Source: Moritella sp. 24
GTDB lineage: Bacteria; Pseudomonadota; Gammaproteobacteria; Enterobacterales; Moritellaceae
NCBI RefSeq assembly: GCF_018219155.1
Contig: NZ_CP056123.1
Coordinates: 2,365,505-2,429,504, forward strand
Reading direction: 5' to 3'
DNA length: 64,000 nt
Program-made: the position numbers and the translations under genes
Shown: positions 9,819-18,848 of the stretch, piece after piece
How the letters are laid out: the number at the start of each line of letters is the position of its first letter
Position numbering within the stretch: the stretch's first letter is position 1
The notes under the pieces: generated by a model
The model's database searches: none
What the model was told of the DNA's origin: nothing
The model's input: the letters and a program-made list of their open reading frames with translations, nothing else

Positions 9819-10028
9819 AAATTCCCTATCCTTATTATTTACAGTGGCGTTACTCCCCACCTTTCATGGTTAATACCTTATACCAAATATTATTGAAGAT
9901 TAATGACTATTACACGCTCTTACAAACTGCGAGCAGCTGATACAAACAAATGTGATCTTAAATTAGTTTTTTAGATTTGTTAGAATGAATGACTTAATTT
10001 CGTTATCGTGTATATAGGATAAACAAAC

Positions 10029-10694
10029 GTGAATTACCAAGCTGCTATTTTTGATATGGACGGACTACTTCTTGATACTGAACGCGTATGTAAAGGTGTA
10101 TTCGAAGAAGCATGTGCTTCATTATCGATTCCTTTTTTAGAAGATATTTATTTAGACATTATCGGTCGCAATGCCCAAGGTATTGAACAAGTTATTCGCG
10201 CAGGATACGGAAGTGACCTCGATTATCCAGTGCTGCATGAAGCATGGCGTATTCGTTACAACGCAGTCGTAAAACATCAAGCAATACCGGTGAAAGAAGG
10301 CGTTGTCGAGTTATTAACGTGGTTAAAAGATCATAATATTCCAACTGCTGTTGCAACATCGACACAGCAAGATGTCGCCAAAATCAAACTAGACCTTGCT
10401 GGTTTAAGTCACTTTTTTGATAATTTGACCACTGGCTGCGAAGTTAAAAATGGTAAACCCGATCCAGAAATTTACCTGCTTGCTGCCAACCGATTAAACA
10501 TTAATCCTCAACAGTGCTTAGCGTTCGAAGATTCTAATAACGGTGTACTCTCTGCTGTCAGCGCAAAAATGCAAACATTTCAAATCCCAGATCTTGTACA
10601 ACCAAGTACTGAAATTTTAACATTAGGTCATACAGTCAGCGACTCTTTGTCGCATGTTTTAGCCGAGTTAAAACAACGAAAGTACGCCGCATAA
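10029..10694 (+). CDS. HAD-IA hydrolase, beta-phosphoglucomutase-like
   Basis: A 221-aa phosphatase or mutase of the HAD superfamily. Motif I is FDMDGLLLDTE (about residues 8-18), motif II is the ATSTQQ segment, motif III is the KNGKPDPEIYLLAA lysine region and motif IV is AFEDSNNGVLSA. The helical cap between motifs I and II matches the beta-phosphoglucomutase/YniC-type group. It starts with GTG behind an AGGATAAAC element. These enzymes hydrolyse small sugar phosphates; the specific substrate is not readable. It is probably monocistronic. Confidence 0.85.
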   Translation: MNYQAAIFDMDGLLLDTERVCKGVFEEACASLSIPFLEDIYLDIIGRNAQGIEQVIRAGYGSDLDYPVLHEAWRIRYNAVVKHQAIPVKEGVVELLTWLKDHNIPTAVATSTQQDVAKIKLDLAGLSHFFDNLTTGCEVKNGKPDPEIYLLAANRLNINPQQCLAFEDSNNGVLSAVSAKMQTFQIPDLVQPSTEILTLGHTVSDSLSHVLAELKQRKYAA

Positions 10695-10789
10695 TATAAT
10701 TATCCAGATAATTATAGATCGCCTCTAATAACGCTTATATCGAAAATAAACTAAAATTATAGATATGCGATTATTTAGAGGTGAATATC

Positions 10790-10954
10790 ATGTCTGTATT
10801 TAATGAAACTATGCGCCAGAAAGGCCAAGCAGAAGAAGATACGTTTTTTGCTAAATTAGATCTTGAACTCATCGCTGCATTACACAAAAAACAAGATAAA
10901 GCACAACAACGCGCATTAGACGAAATGCTCCCAGAAGACACGTATTATCGATAA
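10790..10954 (+). CDS. Small 54-aa uncharacterised protein
   Basis: A short reading frame with a good ribosome site (GAGGTG, 6 bases before the ATG). The product is highly charged and helical-looking: MSVFNETMRQKGQAEEDTFF at the N-terminus, then a KKQDKAQQRALDE stretch and an acidic end. There is no cysteine, signal peptide or membrane segment. I do not recognise a family. It follows the HAD gene by 95 bp. The start signal and non-random composition argue for a real gene. Confidence 0.6.
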   Translation: MSVFNETMRQKGQAEEDTFFAKLDLELIAALHKKQDKAQQRALDEMLPEDTYYR

Positions 10955-11068
10955 CCATGAGTATCAATGTTCTTATATTTCAGTACGTAACAACAGTGAT
11001 AACTCAATAACAGTTATTATGGCAAACGCAAATACTGACGCTAAATATTACCGAATCAACATCCAAAC

Positions 11069-11284
11069 ATGATGAAAGACATCAGTAAGTACACTGTAGA
11101 AGCATCACTTACTGATACGGTATTAAGTGTCAACGCGATTAATAAATATGCCGATAACTTAGGGGATGTAGTGACCGAAATTCGTGTCGAAGATGGCCTG
11201 CATGATTTAGTGTTATCACGTGACAATATTCGAACACGTGTGTACAACGAGTTATTTTGCTGGCTAGATGGATACATGAAATAA
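11069..11284 (+). CDS. Uncharacterised 71-aa acidic protein
   Basis: A small protein (MMKDISKYTVEASLTDTVLS at the start) with an acidic middle and an aromatic C-terminus, CWLDGYMK. The strand choice rests on its natural-looking composition; two antisense frames over the same DNA look like shadows. There is no ribosome site before the ATG at 11069. Instead a 17-codon frame (11019-11072, MANANTDAKYYRINIQT) ends at that ATG with an ATGA overlap, which suggests translational coupling or a start further upstream disrupted by a frame change. No family recognised. Confidence 0.45.
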   Translation: MMKDISKYTVEASLTDTVLSVNAINKYADNLGDVVTEIRVEDGLHDLVLSRDNIRTRVYNELFCWLDGYMK

Positions 11285-11322
11285 AAGTAGCGAGGGTTAG
11301 CCTCATTCGACAAGCCCTACTA

Positions 11323-11631
11323 TTAAGTCTCATGAGCCTTGTGAATAAACAGTTCAACAAGTGCGTTCAGCGCACCACTATCGACCAGTGTGGCACTACC
11401 ACAAACAAAAATAACCATCCCTGCGACAAAATATTTAGCAAGTTGATGCAAACCATCATCTAAAATATCTTCCGGAGATGTATTCTCAAATTGCATGTTA
11501 GATTGTTGTGTCTGTACACTTGTCGATATTCTTTTTTGTTGTAAATAGCGATGTAAATTAAACCGAGCTATTACTGCAAATAAAAATCCAGACAGCATAA
11601 TTGTACCCAACATCCACTCGAATTCAGCCAT
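11323..11631 (-). CDS. Uncharacterised small membrane protein (102 aa)
   Basis: A strong ribosome site (AAGGAAGAG) precedes the ATG. Two hydrophobic segments are visible, about residues 7-24 (MLGTIMLSGFLFAVIA) and about 66-90 (AKYFVAGMVIFVCGSATLV), separated by a polar loop rich in Gln and Ser. The layout suggests an inner-membrane protein with a cytoplasmic or periplasmic loop of about 40 residues. It converges with the 71-aa gene. No family recognised. Confidence 0.65.
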   Translation of the reverse strand: MAEFEWMLGTIMLSGFLFAVIARFNLHRYLQQKRISTSVQTQQSNMQFENTSPEDILDDGLHQLAKYFVAGMVIFVCGSATLVDSGALNALVELFIHKAHET

Positions 11632-11762
11632 GACTCTTCCTTAAGTATCAATAACAACAAACCATAATATATATTAAATAACAATATCATTGAGTTATAG
11701 CATCATTGAATTAAAAAAGTATGAAGTGAGGACTAATAATTTACTAATCAATACTTTGTAAT

Positions 11763-11798
11763 AAAAAAAAGGACTGAAATGATCAATCATTCCAGTCC
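11763..11798 (-). terminator. Rho-independent terminator of the YqhD-type dehydrogenase
   Basis: Read on the minus strand, GGACTG-AATGAT pairs with ATCATT-CAGTCC around one mismatch and is followed by eight T residues. It lies about 60 bp after the stop at 11861. Confidence 0.8.
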
Positions 11799-11860
11799 TA
11801 TTGTTTAATTTGGTTTTTATAACTACTCAGTTATGTGAACAAAGTCATTGAACAACATAT

Positions 11861-13018
11861 TTACAATGCAGTCTCTAAAATTTTACGGCTTACTTCCAAG
11901 GTGATATTTTGACGTTCGCCCAGCGCCTTCATGCCATGTTTATCTAGCTTCTCAATCAGGTAATCGATATCAGATGCTTTAATACCTGCTTCAGTCAGCG
12001 TTACAGGCACTTCCATTGCGGTAAAGAAAGCTTCTGTTTTAGCAATCGCTTGATTGATTTTTTCATCTTCATCTGTAACCGTAATATTCCACACACGTTC
12101 TGCATATTGTAATAATTTACTGCGCTTATCTTCACGCAATACTTTCATTACTGCTGGTAATACAATAGATAAACTACGTGCGTGATCTACGCCATGCGCA
12201 GCTGTTAGCTCATGCCCTATCATATGTGTCGCCCAATCGTGAGGAACACCCGCACCAATAAGACCATTTAAAGCCATTGTTGCAGACCACATGATGTTGC
12301 CGCGAATATCGAGATCATCTTTCGTTTCTGGTTTTAATGCTTTCGGTCCTTCTTCGATTAGCGTTAATAACAAGCCTTCTGAAAAACGATCTTGAACTTT
12401 CGCATTAATATCATAAGTCATGTACTGTTCCATGATATGAACAAATGCGTCAACAACACCATTACTGATTTGACGATCTGATAGGCTCAAGCTTACAGCA
12501 GGATCTAACACAGCAAATGTCGGACGTACTAATGGACTACCAAATGATAGCTTGCTGCCATCACGAGTGATAACTGCCCCACCATTTGATTCCGAACCTG
12601 TTGCAGGTAATGTTAAAACTGCACCCATTGGTATCGCTTTTGTAATCGGTGCATATTTGCTTAAGATATCCCAAGGATCATCACCTTCAAACACTGCTGC
12701 AGCGGCAATAAATTTGGTTCCATCAACAACAGAACCACCACCAACAGCAAGAATATAATCAACATCATGCTCTGTAATCACATCAAGAGCTTTAATTAAT
12801 GTGTCATATGTTGGGTTAGGTTCAATACCTGAAAATTCTACCCAATTGTGCTCCGATAATGCAGCAACAACTTGATCGTATACACCGTTTGACTTAATTG
12901 AACCGCCACCATAAGTAACGAGTACTTTAGCGTCTAGTGGGATCTCTTTGCTTATCGCTTTAATCTGGTCGTTACCAAAATGAATACGTGTAGGGTTTTG
13001 AAAAGTAAAATTCAACAT
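11861..13018 (-). CDS. yqhD: Iron-containing alcohol dehydrogenase, YqhD/BDH type
   Basis: A 385-aa group III alcohol dehydrogenase, probably an NADPH-dependent aldehyde reductase. Nucleotide-binding motif GGGSVVDGTKF lies near residue 95. The metal ligands appear as the Asp of VVDAFVHIMEQYM and the histidines of GVPHDWATHMIGHELTAAHG. The start MLNFTFQNPTRIHFG is typical of YqhD/BdhA. YqhD removes short-chain and lipid-peroxidation aldehydes. It is transcribed after the DJ-1/PfpI gene (15-bp gap), so both probably form one carbonyl-detoxification operon opposite a LysR regulator. The symbol is by similarity. Confidence 0.88.
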   Translation of the reverse strand: MLNFTFQNPTRIHFGNDQIKAISKEIPLDAKVLVTYGGGSIKSNGVYDQVVAALSEHNWVEFSGIEPNPTYDTLIKALDVITEHDVDYILAVGGGSVVDGTKFIAAAAVFEGDDPWDILSKYAPITKAIPMGAVLTLPATGSESNGGAVITRDGSKLSFGSPLVRPTFAVLDPAVSLSLSDRQISNGVVDAFVHIMEQYMTYDINAKVQDRFSEGLLLTLIEEGPKALKPETKDDLDIRGNIMWSATMALNGLIGAGVPHDWATHMIGHELTAAHGVDHARSLSIVLPAVMKVLREDKRSKLLQYAERVWNITVTDEDEKINQAIAKTEAFFTAMEVPVTLTEAGIKASDIDYLIEKLDKHGMKALGERQNITLEVSRKILETAL

Positions 13019-13033
13019 GTGTGTTTCCTAATA

Positions 13034-13714
13034 TTAAGCGTGTGCAATTAGTTTTTCAGCGACGAGAGCTGAAGACGCGGGATTCTGACCTGTAATGATT
13101 AAACCATCCTGAATAGCAAACGGAGTCCAATCAGCCACTTTCTGATAATCTCCACCGCGCTTTACAAGTTCGTCTTCTAATAAAAAAGGGACAATATCAG
13201 TTAATTGTACAGCATCTTCTTCTGTATTTGAAAATCCAGTTACTGCTTTACCCTTAATTAAATACTCTCCATCAGCAGTTTTAACGTTTAGTAACGCAGC
13301 ACTAGCATGGCAGACTGCTGACACAGGTTTATTATTGGCAATAAACGCAGCGAGTAGATCAATTGATGTCACGTTATCCGTTAAGTCCCAAAGTGGGCCG
13401 TGACCACCAGGATAAAAGACCGCATCAAAATCAGATTCTTTAACATCAGCAAGTTTAAGCGTCGTTGCAAGTGCTTTTTGAGCGACTTGATCGGCATCAA
13501 AACGACGGGTTGCATCTGTTTGCATGCTTTCATCTGCACTTTTAGGATCAATCGGTGGTTGTCCACCAGCAGGTGATGCGAGAGTAACGCTCATGCCAGC
13601 ATCAAGAAATACATAATAAGGTGCGGCAAGTTCTTCAACCCAAAAGCCCGTTTTTTCGCCTGTATTTCCTAACTCTGAATGTGATGTTAATACCACTAAA
13701 ATGTGCTTACTCAT
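13034..13714 (-). CDS. DJ-1/PfpI family protein, class I glyoxalase III-like
   Basis: A 226-aa protein of the DJ-1/PfpI superfamily. The nucleophile elbow AVCHASAALL contains the catalytic Cys, the YPGGHGPLWD loop lies before it, and the conserved Glu is expected near the N-terminus in TGFWVEELAAPYYVF. This trio fits the Hsp31/glyoxalase III group, which converts methylglyoxal to lactate or deglycates proteins. It is first in a two-gene operon with the aldehyde reductase, with a LysR gene divergent. Function is inferred from family and context. Confidence 0.85.
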   Translation of the reverse strand: MSKHILVVLTSHSELGNTGEKTGFWVEELAAPYYVFLDAGMSVTLASPAGGQPPIDPKSADESMQTDATRRFDADQVAQKALATTLKLADVKESDFDAVFYPGGHGPLWDLTDNVTSIDLLAAFIANNKPVSAVCHASAALLNVKTADGEYLIKGKAVTGFSNTEEDAVQLTDIVPFLLEDELVKRGGDYQKVADWTPFAIQDGLIITGQNPASSALVAEKLIAHA

Positions 13715-13918
13715 AATAATCCCTCTAGTTTTAAATTTTCGTCATCAATTTATATTACTGCTGTTATTTAGACTCGTATTTGTTAACAGCGAATGGAAAC
13801 AGTCTATACCTGAACCTAAAATCTAACAATGCAGAGTAAATCGATTACACTGTTCAATTTTTTGATACAATAAAAGACATCATTACTATTAACGCACGAC
13901 TGATCACGGACTATATTG

Positions 13919-14824
13919 ATGAATATTTCTTTTGAACAATTGAAAAGCATGGTTGTTTACGCCCAGATTGTCGAACAAGGCACACTCACAGCGGCCGCAA
14001 AACATCTGAGCTTGTCACGAGCAGTTGTTAGCTACCACCTCAAAAAGCTTGAAACACAGCTAGGACTTAAGCTACTAAATCGAACTACACGTAGTTTTAC
14101 ACTGACGGAAGCAGGCCAACAGTACTATCAACACTGCCAAGAAATCGCGCATCAAGCAGAAGCAGCAAATCAACAAATTGAAAATTTAAAGCACGAACCA
14201 GAAGGACTATTAAAGATAACATGTCCGGTCAATGTTGGATTACAGATAATAGTTCCGGCATTAAACGTGTTCAAGATCCAATTTCCTAAGATTGAATTGG
14301 ACATAATGCTTACCGATGATATCGTTAACATCATGCAGGAAGGAATTGATTTAGCAATTCGAGGAGCACCACTGACTGATTCTGGCTTACAAGCTCGAAA
14401 ATTAATATCGATGGAAACCTGTTTATGCGCATCACCTGATTACTTAAACAAGCACGGTCGGCCTAATACGCCAACGGAACTTGTCGACCATAATTGGGTG
14501 CTTTATAAATTAAGCTCGAGTACGTTGACACTCACGAAAGGGACACGAGCCTATAGTGTAAAACCAAAAGGGAACATTAGTACGAATAATGCAGCAGCAA
14601 GAACAGCATTTGTAGAAGGGGGGCATGGCATTGCTCGTATACCCCTTTATGATGCAGCACCAAAAATAGCAGCACACAAACTTGAACAACTGTTGTCTGA
14701 TTATGAATTGTCGAACATTGATCTTTATGGTGTTTTTCCTCCAGGAAGCGCGGGTTCGAAAAAACATAGGGTGTTATTGGGTTTCTTAAGGGAACATTTC
14801 AATCATTTAGCTAAATTTGTGTGA
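13919..14824 (+). CDS. LysR-family transcriptional regulator
   Basis: A 301-aa LTTR. The winged-helix DNA-binding domain is at residues 1-60 (FEQLKSMVVYAQIVEQGTLT, then AAAKHLSLSRAVVSYHLKKLE), followed by the periplasmic-binding-protein-like effector domain. ATG at 13919 is preferred over a TTG three bases earlier. It is divergent from the DJ-1/aldehyde reductase operon with about 204 bp between, the classic arrangement for an LTTR controlling its neighbour. Closest subgroup by pattern is the CrgA-like one, whose inducers include quinones and aldehydes; this is inference. Confidence 0.88.
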   Translation: MNISFEQLKSMVVYAQIVEQGTLTAAAKHLSLSRAVVSYHLKKLETQLGLKLLNRTTRSFTLTEAGQQYYQHCQEIAHQAEAANQQIENLKHEPEGLLKITCPVNVGLQIIVPALNVFKIQFPKIELDIMLTDDIVNIMQEGIDLAIRGAPLTDSGLQARKLISMETCLCASPDYLNKHGRPNTPTELVDHNWVLYKLSSSTLTLTKGTRAYSVKPKGNISTNNAAARTAFVEGGHGIARIPLYDAAPKIAAHKLEQLLSDYELSNIDLYGVFPPGSAGSKKHRVLLGFLREHFNHLAKFV

Positions 14825-14931
14825 CCAAGATCGAACTATTACTTTTTGGGCATTAATTGTAAGGTCGAAACCTCTCTAATTTAGAGTTTGAGGCTAGACT
14901 TAAATTAGTTTAAACAAGTGGAGATAGACCA

Positions 14932-15315
14932 ATGCAAGCAGTATCATTTATAAATGAGAAATCACTGTTATTAACAGATAGCGTAAATAACTTTCTCATG
15001 CATAAAATTAGTTACGATGAATTAAGTAACTTGGTATGGGATGTTTTACAGAGTTGGCAATCTCTGGATGTCATTGACGAAAAAGTCTCTGGACAAAAGG
15101 AACAAATATTTTGGTTCCTTATTTTTGAATTACACTATTGGGAAGAAGAGAGATTACAGACGAATATTGAGTTACGTAAAAATTTATATGCCTGTGCATT
15201 ATATTTAGAGCGCGAACAAGACCTACCTGAACATTGCGTTGGTTTACGTCCAAATCGATTAGTTTCAGAAGAAAATATAACAGACATGGAGCAAGATATC
15301 GTTACATCGCGTTAG
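14932..15315 (+). CDS. Uncharacterised 127-aa protein
   Basis: A GTGGAG element about 9 bases before the ATG and a terminator after the stop mark a separate gene. The protein is acidic, soluble and helix-rich, with a Trp-rich centre (VWDVLQSWQSLDVI, then IFWFLIFELHYWEEERL). I do not recognise a family. It has no signal peptide. It stands between a LysR gene and the convergent RIO kinase. Confidence 0.6.
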   Translation: MQAVSFINEKSLLLTDSVNNFLMHKISYDELSNLVWDVLQSWQSLDVIDEKVSGQKEQIFWFLIFELHYWEEERLQTNIELRKNLYACALYLEREQDLPEHCVGLRPNRLVSEENITDMEQDIVTSR

Positions 15316-15380
15316 CCCCTAAAATGCCATAGGCGGCTAATACGTATGCAGCATAATCAAATTAAAGTTCCAGAATTATA

Positions 15381-15416
15381 AAAAAACCCTTAGCGTTATA
15401 TCACTAAGGGTTTTTT
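15381..15416. terminator. Bidirectional terminator between convergent genes
   Basis: AAAAAACCCTTAG pairs with CTAAGGGTTTTTT around a 10-base loop, giving a U-run in either reading direction. It serves the 127-aa gene and the RIO kinase. Confidence 0.85.
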
Positions 15417-15464
15417 ACTATTCCGTTATACCTTTACTATTATCCCAATCCTAACTAATAGTAA

Positions 15465-16322
15465 CTATTCAACTTCTTCCGCTGATTGGATACGTGCTAA
15501 GCGCTCAAGTTCTTCCTCTCGGGCTGCATTAATCTCATCTAAAATGCCTTCGACATTTGCAGACTCAGTACTTTCAACAAACTCACCAGTCAATTCAACT
15601 TCAGCAGTCAATTCACCGACTTCATATAATGCCCACATTTCTTTCGCGTAGCTTGTTTCAAGTAATGCTGGTGCATATTGACCATAATACAGTCTCATAT
15701 TTTCAACATCACGTTCAAGCATCCACTTCGCGTTGTTATTTGCTGATGCATCGACCGCTTGTGGCAAATCAATAATCACAGGACCATGTTCATCAACAAG
15801 TACATTAAACTCTGATAAGTCACCATGAATAAGGCCAGCGCAAAGCATTAATCGTGTATAGTGAATTACTTTTGCGTGATCAATCAGCGCTTGTTCTTCA
15901 GTAAATGAGACATCAGCGAGACGTGGAGCGGCAAAGCCGTCAACATCTGTAACGAGTTCCATAAGCAACACGCCATCAAAACAACCATAAGGTTCAGGTA
16001 CGCGAACACCTGCACTGTCTAAACGATATAATGCGTCAACTTCGGCATTTTGCCATACTTTTTCTTGTTCATTACGGCCAAAGTTAGAACCTTTTTCCAT
16101 CGCTCGGGCACGACGACTATTACGTACTTTACGCCCTTCACGGTATTGCACAGCTTGCTTAAAGCTACGCTTATCCACTTCTTTATAAACTTTGGCGCAA
16201 CGGATCTCTTGACCACAACGCACAACATACACCGTTGCTTCTTTACCACTCATCAACTGACGTAAAACTTCGTCAACAAGTCCATCATCAACAAGAGGTT
16301 GTATTCTTTGAGGCACTTTCAC
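15465..16322 (-). CDS. RIO1-like serine protein kinase
   Basis: A 285-aa atypical protein kinase of the bacterial RIO family (PA4780-like). The nucleotide-binding lysine is in CAKVYKEVD (about residue 44), the catalytic loop is HGDLSEFNVLVDEHG with Asp and Asn (about residues 170-184), and the metal loop is VIIDLPQAVD, where Asp replaces the DFG start. The last 50 residues form an acidic helical tail rich in Glu. Bacterial RIO kinases are not well characterised; a ribosome-linked role is known only for archaeal and eukaryotic ones. It is monocistronic. Confidence 0.85.
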   Translation of the reverse strand: MKVPQRIQPLVDDGLVDEVLRQLMSGKEATVYVVRCGQEIRCAKVYKEVDKRSFKQAVQYREGRKVRNSRRARAMEKGSNFGRNEQEKVWQNAEVDALYRLDSAGVRVPEPYGCFDGVLLMELVTDVDGFAAPRLADVSFTEEQALIDHAKVIHYTRLMLCAGLIHGDLSEFNVLVDEHGPVIIDLPQAVDASANNNAKWMLERDVENMRLYYGQYAPALLETSYAKEMWALYEVGELTAEVELTGEFVESTESANVEGILDEINAAREEELERLARIQSAEEVE

Positions 16323-16427
16323 TAGTTGTTATCCCCTAGTTAACCGTTACATGAAGCTACAATAATAACATTAAGTGAATTTGATTTAAAAGAGTCCTGT
16401 CTAATTTATGAGCAACAGTCCTGCTCT

Positions 16428-16661
16428 TTAATCGTTTACGCGCTCAAATTTACCTTCATAGACAGTACCGCTCGTTGCACCAACTCCATTCTCAGTGTTA
16501 GCTCGATTTAATTTTTGCTTTAAATTCTTTAACAAAAACGGTTTGGCAATTAATCCGATAACCAATAAGGTTGTCGTAAGCACAAAACCAAGTCCTGTAA
16601 TAAAAATAAAACTGATAAAGCCAATTAAGAGTGCGAGAAAATTAGTTAATGAATTTTTCAT
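16428..16661 (-). CDS. Small membrane protein (77 aa)
   Basis: A ribosome site (AGGACTCC) precedes the ATG. One long or two closely spaced hydrophobic helices cover about residues 5-42 (FLALLIGFISFIFITGLGFV, then LLVIGLIAKPFLL), followed by a basic segment KNLKQKLNR and a polar tail. The tail would be cytoplasmic by the positive-inside rule. No family recognised with confidence. It sits alone between the RIO kinase and the beta-oxidation operon. Confidence 0.6.
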   Translation of the reverse strand: MKNSLTNFLALLIGFISFIFITGLGFVLTTTLLVIGLIAKPFLLKNLKQKLNRANTENGVGATSGTVYEGKFERVND

Positions 16662-16748
16662 GTGGAGTCCTATTTATTCGTTGTTATTCTTAACCACAAT
16701 ACTAATGTTCTTAATATGAATGAAACATGAACAGCTACAGAAACCCGT

Positions 16749-18845
16749 TTACCAACGCGATAACACTGCAACAGGTGTAAATTGTGAACCAAATTGATCA
16801 CAAAGTACTTGCGCACGATCTTTAAATACATCCGCGCCATAATGATTTACAAACTGTAAAACACCACCTGTCCATGCGGGAAAGCCTAATCCCATGATAG
16901 AACCGATATTGGCGTCTCGACTACTGGTGACAACACCTTCCTCATAGGCTCGAAGCGCTTCAAGTGATTGCACGAACAACAAACGATCTTTCGTTGTATC
17001 AATATCCCAGTTATCATTTGTTGGAAATAAGTCGACGAGGCCGGACCATAATTGTTTTTTGCCTTGCCTGTTATAATCATAAAAGCCTCTCCCAACCGAT
17101 TTTCCTACACGTTTTAATGCAAGTAATTTATCTAACACATCATCAGCGGGGTTATTAAGGCGCTCCTTGCCTTCGGCTTTTAAATCTAATCGAGCTTGAT
17201 TACGTACATTATCAATCAGTGACAAACTCACCTCATCAATAATCGCTAACGGTCCAACGGGTAATCCCGCCTGAAGCGCTGCATTTTCTATAACTTCGGC
17301 TGGTATCCCCTCACTTAGCATTCTCATCCCTTCAGAAACATAAGTGAAAAATACGCGTGAGGTAAAGAAGCCTCGACAATCGTTAACGACAATAGGCACC
17401 TTCCCTATTTGCAATACCAAATCATAAGCCGCAGCTAATGTTGTAGACGATGTTCTCTCACCTTTGATGATCTCAACCAGCGGCATTTTATCAACCGGAG
17501 AAAAGAAGTGCAGTCCAATAAAGTTTTCAGGTTTCGTTGATGCGTTCGCTAAACCAGTAATAGGTAACGTTGACGTATTTGATGCCATGATAATATCATC
17601 ACCAGTTGCCAATAATATTTCAGTCGTTGCTTGTGATTTAACGCTACGATCTTCAAATACCGCTTCAATCACCATCTCACATTCCACCAAGTCCGCTGCA
17701 TTTTTTGAAGGAATAATACGTTGCAATATTGCACCTTTTTCTTCATCAGGTAACTTGCAATTAGCGAGAATAGAAGCTGTGTATGACTTTGCAAATACGG
17801 CTTTTTCAATACTAATGTCCTTTAACACCACAGTAATACCATGACTCGCTAATGCATAAGCAATCCCCGCGCCCATCATTCCAGCACCTAGCACACCGAC
17901 TTTGTTGAATTTCCTTAATGCATGACCTTCAGGGCGAGATGCACCCGCTTTAATTTCGTTATGTTGATACCAGAACGTGTTAATCATGTTTCTAGCGACT
18001 TGCCCTCGAATAACATGAATAAAATACCGCGTTTCTATCCGTAAAGCGGTTTCTATATCGACTTCTGCTGACTCCAGCATCACAGCTAATATCGCTTCTG
18101 GCGCGGGTAAGTTACCTTGTGTTTTTTGCTTTAATAGAGCTGACGCAGTAGTGATAAAGCTCGCTAATTTAGGGTCACTGACATTACCGCCTGGAAGTTG
18201 ATAATCAGCGGATTCAAAACACTGGTATGTCGGTAATGATTGCGTCAATATCCAATTCGTTGCTTGGGCCATCATTTCCACATTTGATGACGCAATTTGA
18301 TCTATTAGCCCCAACGCTAAGCCTTCTTGGCAGTCAAATTGCTTTCCTTTAAGTAAATAAGGCACGCTTGCTTGTAAACCAAGTAATCGTGTCATTCTGA
18401 CAACACCACCAACACCGGGGATTAAACCTAACGTCACCTCTGGTAAACCAAGCACTACTTTTTTTGATAATGCAATACGATGATGACAGGCCAGTGCAAA
18501 CTCCCAACCACTACCAAGTGCTGCACCATTTATACAGGCTACGACAGGTTTACCACATGTTTCTAACCATCTCATCGCCGCCTTTAATGAAGACAATAGC
18601 GCAAAACTTTCCTCAGTACTTGCCTCCACGCTTTGGCTCAATTCCGATATGTCACCCCCAGCAAAAAAACTCGCTTTATCTGAACGCAGAATAACACCAG
18701 TAAAGCTCATCTCTTTTAGGGTGCTAATCATTTCTATATAATCACGAATAAAGGCACGATCAAGTAAGTTAACCCTCGCATCTTCCTTATTCAAGATTAA
18801 ATGTACAATGCCTGCATCGTCTTGCTTTAAACTGATTGATGACAT
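16749..18845 (-). CDS. Multifunctional fatty-acid oxidation protein: enoyl-CoA hydratase / 3-hydroxyacyl-CoA dehydrogenase
   Basis: A 698-aa two-enzyme protein. Residues 1-190 form a crotonase domain with both catalytic glutamates visible, in GSGWEFALAC and GLPEVTLGLIPG. From about residue 310, GVLGAGMMGAGIAYALASHG is the NAD-binding Rossmann loop of the 3-hydroxyacyl-CoA dehydrogenase, and GLHFFSPVDKMPLVE carries its catalytic His. Two C-terminal HCDH domains complete it. It follows a thiolase gene by 3 bp, the thiolase-first order of fadI-fadJ rather than fadB-fadA, though the sequence is not close enough for me to assign a symbol. It would catalyse the middle two steps of beta-oxidation. 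Confidence 0.92.
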   Translation of the reverse strand: MSSISLKQDDAGIVHLILNKEDARVNLLDRAFIRDYIEMISTLKEMSFTGVILRSDKASFFAGGDISELSQSVEASTEESFALLSSLKAAMRWLETCGKPVVACINGAALGSGWEFALACHHRIALSKKVVLGLPEVTLGLIPGVGGVVRMTRLLGLQASVPYLLKGKQFDCQEGLALGLIDQIASSNVEMMAQATNWILTQSLPTYQCFESADYQLPGGNVSDPKLASFITTASALLKQKTQGNLPAPEAILAVMLESAEVDIETALRIETRYFIHVIRGQVARNMINTFWYQHNEIKAGASRPEGHALRKFNKVGVLGAGMMGAGIAYALASHGITVVLKDISIEKAVFAKSYTASILANCKLPDEEKGAILQRIIPSKNAADLVECEMVIEAVFEDRSVKSQATTEILLATGDDIIMASNTSTLPITGLANASTKPENFIGLHFFSPVDKMPLVEIIKGERTSSTTLAAAYDLVLQIGKVPIVVNDCRGFFTSRVFFTYVSEGMRMLSEGIPAEVIENAALQAGLPVGPLAIIDEVSLSLIDNVRNQARLDLKAEGKERLNNPADDVLDKLLALKRVGKSVGRGFYDYNRQGKKQLWSGLVDLFPTNDNWDIDTTKDRLLFVQSLEALRAYEEGVVTSSRDANIGSIMGLGFPAWTGGVLQFVNHYGADVFKDRAQVLCDQFGSQFTPVAVLSRW

Positions 18846-18848
18846 AGT

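Noticed and set aside
17464-17844. 126-aa antisense frame inside the multifunctional beta-oxidation gene
   Set aside because: It overlaps a strongly conserved catalytic region on the other strand and has no start signal.
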